Assembly (NCBI RefSeq): GCF_026262505.1
Contig: NC_067208.1
Location: 8,875,962 to 8,939,961 of the forward strand
Origin: Trichomonas vaginalis G3
Taxonomy: Eukaryota; Parabasalia; Trichomonadida; Trichomonadidae
Direction of reading: 5' to 3'
DNA: 64,000 nucleotides
Below the pieces are notes generated by a model. It did no database searches, had not been told where the DNA came from, and saw only the letters and a list, made by a program, of their open reading frames with translations. Position 1 is the stretch's first letter; every line of letters starts with the position of its first letter. Positions 37,279 through 46,646 of this stretch are shown piece after piece. The position numbers and the translations under genes are program-made.

Positions 37279-38292
37279 TTATTTTTTAATGTTTAAAAAA
37301 GATTCAAGAATCAAATTAAAAGAAAAACGTTTCTTTTTCGATGGAATTAATTGATATTCAAATATATATGGATTATTTGCTTCACATTTATCAAGTGAAA
37401 GAAATGAAAATTCAAGTTTCAAATGATTAGTTTTGATTTCATTTGAATTAACTATTCCATGTGCACTACCTGCAGATAAATCATCTCCAGCGCAGTTTAT
37501 AATTGCAAGAAAACCATACCATTCTGCACAAAAAGTATAACTTGCAATATTTTCTAAGAAAATAGATTCAGAAACAGTCACATTTGAATATGAAGATGTA
37601 AGAAGACCCCAATAGCTTTCAATTTTACATGTGTTATTTTTGAATACTGATCTTTTGACAAATGAATCAGAAGTGCATGTATGACACATGCAATTTACGT
37701 AATTTTGGTTATCATTAGAAATGAAACAACAAAAATTAATATCAGCTGTATTACCTAGTAAGCTATAACCAGCACACATTGCACATCTTGTATTTGTGCT
37801 GTTCGTAGATATAAGAGTTTTGTTTCCTTCACAATGAAATATACTGGCTTCTCCAGTATCATTGTAGCCGCATTGAATGATAGTACCTAAAATAACAAAA
37901 TTTTTATTTGTTTCTGCACGAACAGCTGCAAATGAATACATTCCTTGGCGTGACGTATAGCATTTAATAGCGCAAAATCGATCTTGGACAATGGAACTGT
38001 TACCTTCGAAATAGATGCATCCGCCATTTTCTTCATCTCGTTGAATATTGGTATATGTACATAATGAATGTAGTAATTTAATATCATTTTTACTGCAGTT
38101 AATGACGTTATTTGAAAAATCTTTGAAATATGAAGAGTATAAAAAGAAATCTGAAGAAATAGTCGGTTTTGTATTATTTTCGATATTAATAAAATCCTTT
38201 GTTGGTGAACCATAGTATGTTTCCCATATTCCATTTTGTGTTATAGCATCATTATTGAAAAAACTTTGGGGAGAAAAGGAACTTCCCTTTGA
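37279..38292 (-). CDS. Beta-helix family protein (copy B2), no ATG start
   Basis: The frame is open from the stop at 37279 back to 38292 (about 337 codons). It contains NGIWETYYGSPTKDF, LCTYTNI, NGGCIYFEGNSSIVQDRFCA, INFCCFISN and the terminal KKKRFSFNLILESFLNIKK. The first ATG of the frame (37941) is internal to the conserved body. An in-frame stop precedes the body, and the related upstream leader AAAGGGAAGTTC lies in another frame. Likely 5'-truncated or a pseudogene. Confidence 0.5.
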   Translation of the reverse strand, partial: SKGSSFSPQSFFNNDAITQNGIWETYYGSPTKDFINIENNTKPTISSDFFLYSSYFKDFSNNVINCSKNDIKLLHSLCTYTNIQRDEENGGCIYFEGNSSIVQDRFCAIKCYTSRQGMYSFAAVRAETNKNFVILGTIIQCGYNDTGEASIFHCEGNKTLISTNSTNTRCAMCAGYSLLGNTADINFCCFISNDNQNYVNCMCHTCTSDSFVKRSVFKNNTCKIESYWGLLTSSYSNVTVSESIFLENIASYTFCAEWYGFLAIINCAGDDLSAGSAHGIVNSNEIKTNHLKLEFSFLSLDKCEANNPYIFEYQLIPSKKKRFSFNLILESFLNIKK

Positions 38293-38534
38293 CTATTTTT
38301 GAGAGCAAAAGTTACAGACTATAAGTAATTCATTTCACAAATGATGCTAACTATGAATTACCAACAGTACAGGATGATAGGAAGTATTGCTTCTCTCATA
38401 GATATTATATATAAGGGGCAATGTTTAGAAAATTCCTTAATTAGACCTCGTGTAAAATATTTTCATTTCAAGGATTGACTAAGATAGAGCTGTTGACATA
38501 ATTGCTCTATCTTCATAATGTTGGTAATCAGAAT

Positions 38535-38680
38535 GTAACTTTGTTAAAAAAACTCTTCAAATGCAATTGCGCGTGAGAATGATTCGTTGAAAGGTCGTTC
38601 GATTAGCTTGTTCAAGAAAAAATCGATATTCAATACTATAATAACGTTCCTTTCTGATGTCGGTGACAAAGAAAAGCTCT
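38535..38680 (-). pseudogene. Diverged copy of the DENN gene 3' end
   Basis: GTAACTTTGTTAAAAAAACT, then GAATGATTCGTTGAAAGGTC, then TCTGATGTCGGTGACAAAGA follow the DENN 3' end in order, with moderate divergence. It lies between beta-helix copies B2 and B3, as the other two DENN fragments lie between B1 and B2. Confidence 0.7.
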
Positions 38681-38704
38681 CAAGAAATTGATGATCTGTT
38701 AAAT

Positions 38705-39697
38705 TTATGATTTGTTAATATTTAGGAAACATTCAAGAATCAAATTAAATGAAAAACGTTTTTTCTTCTTTTTAGAAGGAAATATGGGATATTCAAATGA
38801 AATTGGATGTTCTGCTTCGCATTTACCTAATGAAAGAAGTTCAAGTGCAAGATCAAATGGATCTGTAGTAATTTCATGTGTATCAACTGAACCAAAATAA
38901 GTACCTACAGACAAATTATCTACAGTACAGTTTATAACTTTAATAAGACGACCAAGGACATAAAAAGTAAATTTTGCTTTGTTTCCTGAGAAAATGCATT
39001 CGGAAACTTTAACAAATGCTGAAATTCTTATTGCTGAATTAAGAATAGCACTCTTTGGATCATCAATTTTACATGAATTGTTTTTGAAAATTGAATTTTT
39101 GACAAAAGAATAAGTTGTATCATAATGATTCATGCAAGCATTACCTGATTCGCTGTTATCATTAGATATGAAACAATAAAATCTAATATTAACTTCATTA
39201 TTTTCAAAATGATATCCTGCACATTTTTCGCATTTCGTATTAGTATTGTTTGTAGAAATAAGAGTTTTATCTCCTTCATAATGGTATATGCTGGCAACCC
39301 CAGTGCAATCATGGCCGCATTGATAGAGAGAACTTAAGTTTACGTAATTTTTATTTCCAGGTTGAATGTATGCGTATGAATACTTTCCGTTGCTTGGTGT
39401 ATAACATCCAATAGCACAAAATCGATCTTGGACAATGGAACTTTCGCCTTCGAAGTAGATGCAACCACCATCTCCTTCATTTCGCGTAATATTAGTGTAA
39501 GTACATAATGAATGTAGTAGTTTAATAGAATTAATATTGCAGTTAATGACATTGTCTGAAAAATTAACGAAATCTGAATAAAGTAAGAAGAATTTTGATG
39601 AAACAGTTGGCTTTCTGTTATCTGTGATCCTAACATATTTTGCTGTTGGCTTATCGAAGTACTCTTCCCATATTTCGTTTGGAGCTAAGAAATAATT
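38705..39697 (-). CDS. Beta-helix family protein (copy B3), no ATG start
   Basis: Open for about 330 codons from 39697 to the stop at 38705. It reads NEIWEEYFDKPTAKYVRITD, LCTYTNITRNEGDGGCIYF, ESSIVQDRFCAIGCYT and ends SKKKKKRFSFNLILECFLNI. The first in-frame ATG (39133) is deep inside the body. An in-frame stop lies at 39698-39700. It is the copy next to the complete DENN gene and has the same tail as B1, B2 and B4. Confidence 0.5.
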   Translation of the reverse strand, partial: NYFLAPNEIWEEYFDKPTAKYVRITDNRKPTVSSKFFLLYSDFVNFSDNVINCNINSIKLLHSLCTYTNITRNEGDGGCIYFEGESSIVQDRFCAIGCYTPSNGKYSYAYIQPGNKNYVNLSSLYQCGHDCTGVASIYHYEGDKTLISTNNTNTKCEKCAGYHFENNEVNIRFYCFISNDNSESGNACMNHYDTTYSFVKNSIFKNNSCKIDDPKSAILNSAIRISAFVKVSECIFSGNKAKFTFYVLGRLIKVINCTVDNLSVGTYFGSVDTHEITTDPFDLALELLSLGKCEAEHPISFEYPIFPSKKKKKRFSFNLILECFLNINKS

Positions 39698-39961
39698 TCA
39701 GGAACTTGTCTGTGAAAAAAAGAACTTCCCTTTGGTTATTTTTGTAAAATATCATTTTTATCTAAAATCATCCGATTAATAGCCCATTCCATAGATTTTA
39801 AATGAAGAATATCTTTTAATTTTGACTTATGAATTACTGGATCTATAATTGTATTGGTAATCTATTATCTGTATAACCAAGCAAAGATATACATATAAAA
39901 AATAATTCTATATACAAATTTAATAAACTAATAAAAAAACAAAAAAACAAAATAAAAATAA

Positions 39962-41494
39962 TTATAAGGAACAGTCAGAGAAGAAAAGTCTTCCTTCGTG
40001 GCGCTCTTCTTGCATTCGTTGGTAGTTCTCCGTAACTTTGTTGAGAAACTCTTCAAATGCAAGTGTGTGAGAGAATGATTCGTAGAAAGGTCGTTCGATT
40101 GATTTGCAGCTGCTCAAGAAAAGATCGGTGTTCAAAACTGTAACTGGATTCTCTTCTGATTTGTCTGTGACAAAGAAAGGCTGAAGTTCGGATGAAAGAC
40201 GAGGAGGTAGATGGTTAGTGAAAATAGACAAAATAGAGTCAACTAAGAATGGACTAGCGTTGTATTTTGGTGGATCTAATTTAGACATCGCTGTTGACAA
40301 CACTAAAGGTGATGTTTCACCTGTAGATGCTGCTTCTATGACTAGATTAAGCTTGCGAGCAATATCTTCTGTTCCTGGTAAAACTGGAAGTTCTTGCGAA
40401 ATAATTTCGTTTTTGTCAACGTCAACGATAACATCTACGTCGAATTTCTGGCCCATACCATATATAAATGGTGTCGGAGTACCCAAAACTTCATTAAAAC
40501 TAAGAGGAAGTACGGGCATAATCGTAGTTATCGACATGAAGGGTTTTACGAGCATTGAAGCTGCAATAACGCAGTTTGAGTATCTTTCGGGGTATTTGGA
40601 GTAGATTAATATGTGGTAATCGAGTAATAAAGCTGTATATAACTTTACAATGTTAACTGTTGATAAATGAGTAAGCAGACATGGAAGAGTAGGATAAGCT
40701 AAGCATTGATCTTCACTTTGCGGGGATGGCCATTGTAATGTAAAGTTTTTGGATAATTTTATCGGAGGAACGTTGAAGCAATCAATAGAATAGTAGTAAT
40801 CTAGGAGAGTATGGAAGAATTTTGGTATTTTGATGCCTTCTAAGATCGCTATCTGTGGAAATTCTTCTGATAATCGCAATGGTTCTGGACAAGTGCCATG
40901 AGAAGTAGGAGTTAACGAATGGTATCCTGGTAATTCATATGCTCGTTCTTTTGCACATGAATAATTAGCTAAAAAAGTGACAAATTCAGCCATTGGCGAA
41001 ATTAATTTTGCTTTTGATAAAATACAAAAAGCAAATGGAAAAGTAGTCGAAAATTTTGATGCAAAAAATGGAATATGAGATTTTGGAGGAATAAATACAA
41101 CGCAAAAGCCGTATATCGTTTGAGAACTGTTATTTAAGAAAAATGGAAATGCTGATTGAATGAAACCGCGTGATTTCGAACTTGTTGCATATTTTAGTCC
41201 GTTCGGGAAACAGAATTGGCATATTTGCTCGTATTCTTGTGGAGTTCTTTGAATTCCTGTTGAAGGAAATTTCAAAATAATCCGAGGATTGTAATCACCT
41301 CCCCTTGATGATGATCCTCCGCCTGTAGAATTTAATTGTGCCGGATCTAATGGATTTCCAAAAATAATGAACTCTTCAAACATCGTGCAATCGTACTGTG
41401 TCAATGCAGGATGACTAAGTGTTGATGTCATTCGCTTACTCCTTATTGATTGCAATAAATTTTCGTCGAAATGACAAACTTTCTTTGAGCTCAT
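39962..41494 (-). CDS. DENN-domain protein (Rab guanine-nucleotide-exchange type)
   Basis: 510 residues from ATG, with a TCACAA initiator about a dozen bases upstream. The uDENN part is at the start (FEEFIIFGNPLDP, ILKFPSTG, FCFPNGLKY, YGFCVVFIPP). The core DENN follows (PSPQSEDQCLAYPTLPCLLT, LSTVNIVKLYTALLLDYHIL IYSK split across strands, MLVKPFMSITTIMPVLPLSF, LGTPTPFIYGM). A dDENN-like tail follows. DENN proteins activate Rab GTPases in membrane traffic. The gene looks complete. Its 3' end has been copied at least three times downstream between beta-helix genes. Confidence 0.88.
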   Translation of the reverse strand: MSSKKVCHFDENLLQSIRSKRMTSTLSHPALTQYDCTMFEEFIIFGNPLDPAQLNSTGGGSSSRGGDYNPRIILKFPSTGIQRTPQEYEQICQFCFPNGLKYATSSKSRGFIQSAFPFFLNNSSQTIYGFCVVFIPPKSHIPFFASKFSTTFPFAFCILSKAKLISPMAEFVTFLANYSCAKERAYELPGYHSLTPTSHGTCPEPLRLSEEFPQIAILEGIKIPKFFHTLLDYYYSIDCFNVPPIKLSKNFTLQWPSPQSEDQCLAYPTLPCLLTHLSTVNIVKLYTALLLDYHILIYSKYPERYSNCVIAASMLVKPFMSITTIMPVLPLSFNEVLGTPTPFIYGMGQKFDVDVIVDVDKNEIISQELPVLPGTEDIARKLNLVIEAASTGETSPLVLSTAMSKLDPPKYNASPFLVDSILSIFTNHLPPRLSSELQPFFVTDKSEENPVTVLNTDLFLSSCKSIERPFYESFSHTLAFEEFLNKVTENYQRMQEERHEGRLFFSDCSL

Positions 41495-42044
41495 TAATTT
41501 TGTGAGACGGAATCAATCATGGAAATTTCCTAAATCATTATGCATAAATATCAAAATTCTACTTCAAAATATCCCAAGCAGACAGTTCAACTTTGAAAAA
41601 GTGTTTTCAACATAAAATTTTTAAATTCAACAATACAAACATGTTTATCTTGAATTCGGCACTTACAATACGGTTAAAAATTACCATTTGCTTTCATTTT
41701 TAAATTCATAATGTATTAAATTGAAAATCTCTCATATTATAGTTATTGAAGAGATCTATATGAACAAATCCTGTGGGTTATTAGTGACTTTTTAACAGAT
41801 ATAGTTTGAATTCCATAGAATGCTAATATATTTAGTAATTTAAATCAATATTTGCAAGTTTTCATTGATATATGCGATTTTCTATTAGACTCATCATATC
41901 ATAAGGTATGAAATCTTAAAGCTTCCAATAATATTGATGGAGTATGAATGTGGAGTCTAAATTAATCAATTTTTTTATTAATATTTAAAAAATCAATTAA
42001 ATATAATAGCATAATAACATTTTATATATATAAAACACAGATAA
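41495..42044. other. AT-rich intergenic spacer
   Basis: 550 bp between the DENN start and the 3' end of the SAPS-like gene. I see no gene, RNA or repeat in it. Confidence 0.6.
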
Positions 42045-43889
42045 TTAATATAGATCGTCTTCATCAGATGTTCCTAGATCGAAAAGATTATCTTGAGCGT
42101 CTCCAGGCAAAGGACCACCATAATCATTAGACATTATTTCAGACATCTGAGCGAACTGTCCCTTTACGAACTTCCTCCATGAATTTGCGTCACATGGATC
42201 GTCTGGAGGGGATTCTTCGAACTTTTTTGCTCTCAATGATGAAGCAGGGGACATTGTTATGACAGGTAATGTTGGTATTGGCGGTGGTGGCCCGATATCT
42301 GCAATGGAAAGGGTAGTTGAGAAAGATTGAGCCCTTTGGTTAGTAACAAGACCAGAAAACGGTTTATCGAATGCAGGAATAGGCGGAGCAGGTGTTAAAA
42401 ACGGGTGCATGTCATAGATATTGTTGCCCATTGACATAGGAGAAAGCGAAATTGCACGTTCCCTTGCAGGAGAATCAACCGGAGGTGTAACAATGGCATT
42501 GTCATTATAATTCAATGTCAAATCACCTGGATCCGAGATGATCTCTTCGTCATCAGAATCTCCAAGAATATCTTCATTGGTCATCAGTGGCATTTGGACG
42601 TAATCCTGCTGTGCGATGAGCGAGTTCTCTTGATTGGTGGCTGGTGGCTGCGTAAAAGCATCGGATCTCTCGGAATCATCGTCGGTTGAATAACATTCTG
42701 TATCAGAAATGAGTTCTTTGGCCACGGCGTGGAGATGGGCCCAGAAATTGGCCAATACGTAATGTCTCTTATTGAAAATATGGGCAATTCGTGATTTTAC
42801 TTGACATCTTTTATCAAATTCGTTTAAATCGATTCCTGTGTTCTTGCAAGCCTCGAAAGTGGACAAGAATGCATTGTGGATCATTGATTGGCATGGATTA
42901 CTGATTGTTAGCTCAAATAAGTAATCTAAAAGATGAGAAGCGGGTTCTATGTTAGTTTTAAGGAAAGGAATAAGGCGGGTGATTAATGTGATCGCAGAGC
43001 CTTTATCATAAGCAAATGGTTTGTTAGACATCGCAAAATTAGTGAATTGAGGAAATCTTGCTTCAAAGAAATCAGATATTTCGTAAAGATTATCGCTATC
43101 ATCGTATTCTGATGAATCACTGTCTATATCTGATGATTTTGCGTATTCAACTTGAATAAGTAAAGAATAAAAAAATTTGAGGCATCCGCTTGCCAAAATC
43201 GCGTCATTTGTGTCGTATGTTAAAGCTAAAAGCTGATCAAGGCGTTGTTGTGAACAGAAAAACGAAATATTATTGGAAGGAATCGCGAGAATGCCAATGA
43301 TATTAGATAAGATGATGGCAACACGATAACTCTTCTGTATAAACAATTGGTTGTATAAAATTTCAGATATCATGATCTGTTCGTAAAGAAGATTCAAAGA
43401 AGGGTTATTTTGAATAGAAATCATTCTGAGGGACTCGAAAATTGAATTGTAATGAATAGATTGTATCAGGCTCTCAAAGATTTGCGGATGCATTGCAAAA
43501 ACACTGATCGCGGCTTGATTCTTTGATCTGAGAATAGAAAGGAATGTTTCAGCAATGCAGATGAGAGTGCGCTCAGGGCTTTCTGGTTTAGCAAATTCTA
43601 ATACTTTGTCGAAAAAATATTCACAATTCGTTACATCCAATGGAAATCTTTCGGCGTAAGCACGAATTACTAAGTCGTAATATGATTGCTCTTTAGCGTC
43701 AAGTGAGGAATTAGTATTTAAAGCGCAATCGATCAATGTTTTGAAGTGTTGTTTGATAAAATCATGAATTATGTCTTGTTTTGATGCAATTGACTTAACT
43801 GCATTGGCTTCATGAACAAATTTGCTTAGTGTTGAATCGGAATTTTTAACTAATTCTATGATACTATCAATAGATTTCGAATTCAACAT
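42045..43889 (-). CDS. SAPS-like regulatory subunit of PP6/Sit4-type phosphatase
   Basis: 614 residues from ATG. The N-terminus (IDSIIELVKNSDSTLSKFVH, then KQDIIHDFIKQHFKTLIDCA) resembles the SAPS start (IDTLL....TL.ELMDE.DVLQECK.QN..L..FL). Helical repeats follow to about 390, with SIFESLRMISIQNNP and AIILSNIIGIL. The C-terminal 220 residues are acidic and disordered, with Ser/Asp patches (SDSSEYDDSDN, STDDDSERSD) and proline runs (PPPPIPTLP). This layout fits SAPS proteins, which target PP6/Sit4 catalytic subunits. Similarity is moderate. Other helical scaffold families remain possible. Confidence 0.55.
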   Translation of the reverse strand: MLNSKSIDSIIELVKNSDSTLSKFVHEANAVKSIASKQDIIHDFIKQHFKTLIDCALNTNSSLDAKEQSYYDLVIRAYAERFPLDVTNCEYFFDKVLEFAKPESPERTLICIAETFLSILRSKNQAAISVFAMHPQIFESLIQSIHYNSIFESLRMISIQNNPSLNLLYEQIMISEILYNQLFIQKSYRVAIILSNIIGILAIPSNNISFFCSQQRLDQLLALTYDTNDAILASGCLKFFYSLLIQVEYAKSSDIDSDSSEYDDSDNLYEISDFFEARFPQFTNFAMSNKPFAYDKGSAITLITRLIPFLKTNIEPASHLLDYLFELTISNPCQSMIHNAFLSTFEACKNTGIDLNEFDKRCQVKSRIAHIFNKRHYVLANFWAHLHAVAKELISDTECYSTDDDSERSDAFTQPPATNQENSLIAQQDYVQMPLMTNEDILGDSDDEEIISDPGDLTLNYNDNAIVTPPVDSPARERAISLSPMSMGNNIYDMHPFLTPAPPIPAFDKPFSGLVTNQRAQSFSTTLSIADIGPPPPIPTLPVITMSPASSLRAKKFEESPPDDPCDANSWRKFVKGQFAQMSEIMSNDYGGPLPGDAQDNLFDLGTSDEDDLY

Positions 43890-44193
43890 CTAAAAACAAA
43901 TTTGCATTCAAAAAAAATTTTTTTTGTGCTGAGTGCTCACAAATTTTAAAATAATGATGGGGTAGTCACGTATCGTTCTTTTGGTAAATTGCTCTCCCAT
44001 GCTGATGATGATTTCAAAATAAGAAAGAAAAATTGAATAAAAAATGTTTTTTTTGTCAAATGATATCAAAATTAAGTCATTTTGATTAAAAAAAAGGCAT
44101 TCAACCTAGCTTGACTATTCAAATAAGTATTATCATCATGATTGGATACATGCAAATGTTATTACAATCAAAAAATCCAAAATTCAAAGTTAT

Positions 44194-45207
44194 TTGCAAC
44201 TTGGAAGAAGCTTTTCCGATTATTACGAAGATTCACAGTTTGAAGAAAAAACAAAGAATGAAACCATTTCATCAAATGGCAATTTTTACATTCATAATTC
44301 AATATTTTCTTTCCATTATCAAAAGACAGCAATTAAACTTAATTACGATAGCAAAGTATTACTTGAAACATGCACATTTTACAACAACAGCTCCACAGAA
44401 AGAGGTGGATCTTTCTATATCGCATATTCTGACTGTGTTTTAGTTCATATTTGTTGTTCACATTCTTCTTCAACTTCATTTGGATGTGGATATTACATAA
44501 GATACGCTAGTTCTGAAAGAAGTTATGCTTTTGAATCATCAGTTTCATCATGCAGTGGATATGGAACTGCATTTTATCATTATCAAAGATACATCCAAGT
44601 AAGTAATATGAATACATCGAATCACGAAATTACTAGAGATGCTGCATATCTTATTCAATCTCCAACAGGAACAGGAATTCTTAATCTCACAACAGCATTC
44701 AATACATCATCTAAAGAAGAAGCAGGAATGTTTAATTATGATGGAACATTTAAAATTACAAAATGCAATTATTTAAGTAATACATATACAGGAAGTGATA
44801 ATGGAATAATATATTGTAATAATCAATGTACATTTTTAGATTGCAGTTTTATGAATAATAAAGGAAATAAATTCTTTTCTGGAAATCCAAGTATTAATCA
44901 TTGTTATTTTAAAGATAATGAAGTAAGTGATTATCCAAACAATATTAATTCAGTTGATCCATTAGATTCATTTATTTCTCATTATACAACAGATAAATGT
45001 TATGATACATATTATTTTTATTATAGAAATGATAATATCAATCTTCCAAATTTTGAAGTTAATGTAATCAGATCATACAAAAGATATGATCATGAAAATG
45101 AAGAAGAAGGTAACGAAAATGAAATTAATAACATCCAAAACATTGCATTAAATGTTTATAAAACATCATTTGCAGAAGTATTAAACTTACCTACATTATT
45201 TTCATAA
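44194..45207 (+). CDS. Parallel beta-helix family protein (copy A2), start unresolved
   Basis: 337 codons, very similar to copy A at 8.8-9.9 kb over the whole length, with the C-terminal 150 residues almost identical. It shares the acidic tail and the ending FAEVLNLPTLFS. The position of A's ATG is TTG here. The frame is open upstream to 44110 without an ATG, and the extra peptide (NKYYHHDWIHAN) is conserved in A. Flanking DNA 150 bp upstream and about 100 bp downstream is also similar, which indicates a segmental duplication. No membrane span. Confidence 0.55.
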   Translation: MQLGRSFSDYYEDSQFEEKTKNETISSNGNFYIHNSIFSFHYQKTAIKLNYDSKVLLETCTFYNNSSTERGGSFYIAYSDCVLVHICCSHSSSTSFGCGYYIRYASSERSYAFESSVSSCSGYGTAFYHYQRYIQVSNMNTSNHEITRDAAYLIQSPTGTGILNLTTAFNTSSKEEAGMFNYDGTFKITKCNYLSNTYTGSDNGIIYCNNQCTFLDCSFMNNKGNKFFSGNPSINHCYFKDNEVSDYPNNINSVDPLDSFISHYTTDKCYDTYYFYYRNDNINLPNFEVNVIRSYKRYDHENEEEGNENEINNIQNIALNVYKTSFAEVLNLPTLFS

Positions 45208-45597
45208 AAATTAATTAAATACGCAAAAATTTTTTATAATTAATTTTTAATTATTAAACTTACCTGCATTAATTTCATCAAAAGATAGATAACAAATATT
45301 TTATTTCTATTTTATTTGAGAGTTGATGTCTTTCCAGATTTTCTTTCACGTATATAATGATCATTATTTCTCTGATTGGTGTTCCTTTCTGTTTGAATGT
45401 ATAGTAGATGTATCCTACGTCAATGAAACGGCCACCTTATAACATTGCATAAAATCTACAAAATGTAAAAACAATTCAATTTAAATTCAAAATCGTGTTT
45501 TCTGTAAACCTGTAATTTTTTTTGACAGAAGCTCAGAAAATTTGTATTGTCGTATACTAAGAATTTAAAAATCTAACTTTTAATTAAGCTGGAATTC

Positions 45598-46562
45598 GCA
45601 CTGATATATGGGAAGATTACTACCCATTACCAGCACAAGATCCAACTACTATCGAAAATAATAAAAAACCAACTTTTTCTGGTGATTCCTTTTTACTGTC
45701 TTCAAATTTCAAAGAATTTAAAGAAAATATTATTAGTTGCACTTATAATTCCATTAGATTGCTACATTCATTATGCACTTATACTAATATTTCTAGATCA
45801 TCAGGAGATGGTGGCTGTATATACTTCAAGGGCTCGAGTTCCATTGTCCAAGATCGATTTTGCTCTATTAACTGTTATACATCAGGGAATGGATTACACT
45901 CATTCACAGATGTTTCATATGGAAACAAAAATTTCGTAAACTTAAGCTCTCTATATCATTGCGGCTCTGACAATGCTGGTGAATGTAGTATTAACCATAA
46001 TTATGGAGATAAAACTCTTATTTCTACAAACAACACCAATACGTTATGTAAAGATTATGCAGATTATTATTTTTCAAAAAACCAAGTGAATATTAACTTC
46101 TGTTGTTTTATTTCTAACCTTAATTATCAATATAGCTATTACGCATATCATTGGGAAACATCCAATTCGTTTATCAAAAATTCCATTTTCAGAAACAACT
46201 CTTCAACAAGAACCAACCAATGTTATGTTTTAGGAGCCATGCTACGATCAAATGAAACTGTTACAGAATGTATTTTCATAGATAATTTTGGAAGCATTAC
46301 TTTTATAGCATATGACTATGCCACACTTACAGTAATAAACTCTATAGTAGATGATTTATCTGCTATATCTGAATTTGCAGTGGTTAAAACAGAAAACTTA
46401 AAAACAAATAAATTGAAACTTGAACTTACATTTCTTACACTAGGTAAATGTGAAGCAATGAATCCATTTATAATTGAATATCCATTAATAGCATCTGCAA
46501 AGAAAAAGAAACGTTTTTCTTTTAATTTGATCCTTGAATGTTTTCTAAACGTTAAAAAATAG
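45598..46562 (+). CDS. Beta-helix family protein (copy B4), no ATG start
   Basis: Open for 321 codons after a stop at 45595-45597. It reads AGIRTDIWEDYYPLPAQDPT, LCTYTNISRSSGDGGCIYF, SSIVQDRFCSINCYT, INFCCFISN and ends KKKKRFSFNLILECFLNVKK. Hence it is the plus-strand relative of B1-B3. No ATG precedes the conserved body. It follows copy A2 by 390 bp. That spacer holds sequence similar to the downstream flank of copy A. Confidence 0.5.
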
Positions 46563-46646
46563 TAAGCATATAATTTTTCCATGCTAATTTAAGATGAAAG
46601 ATACGTGTAGAATTCAATATGAGACCAAATTATTTTTATCTCTTAA

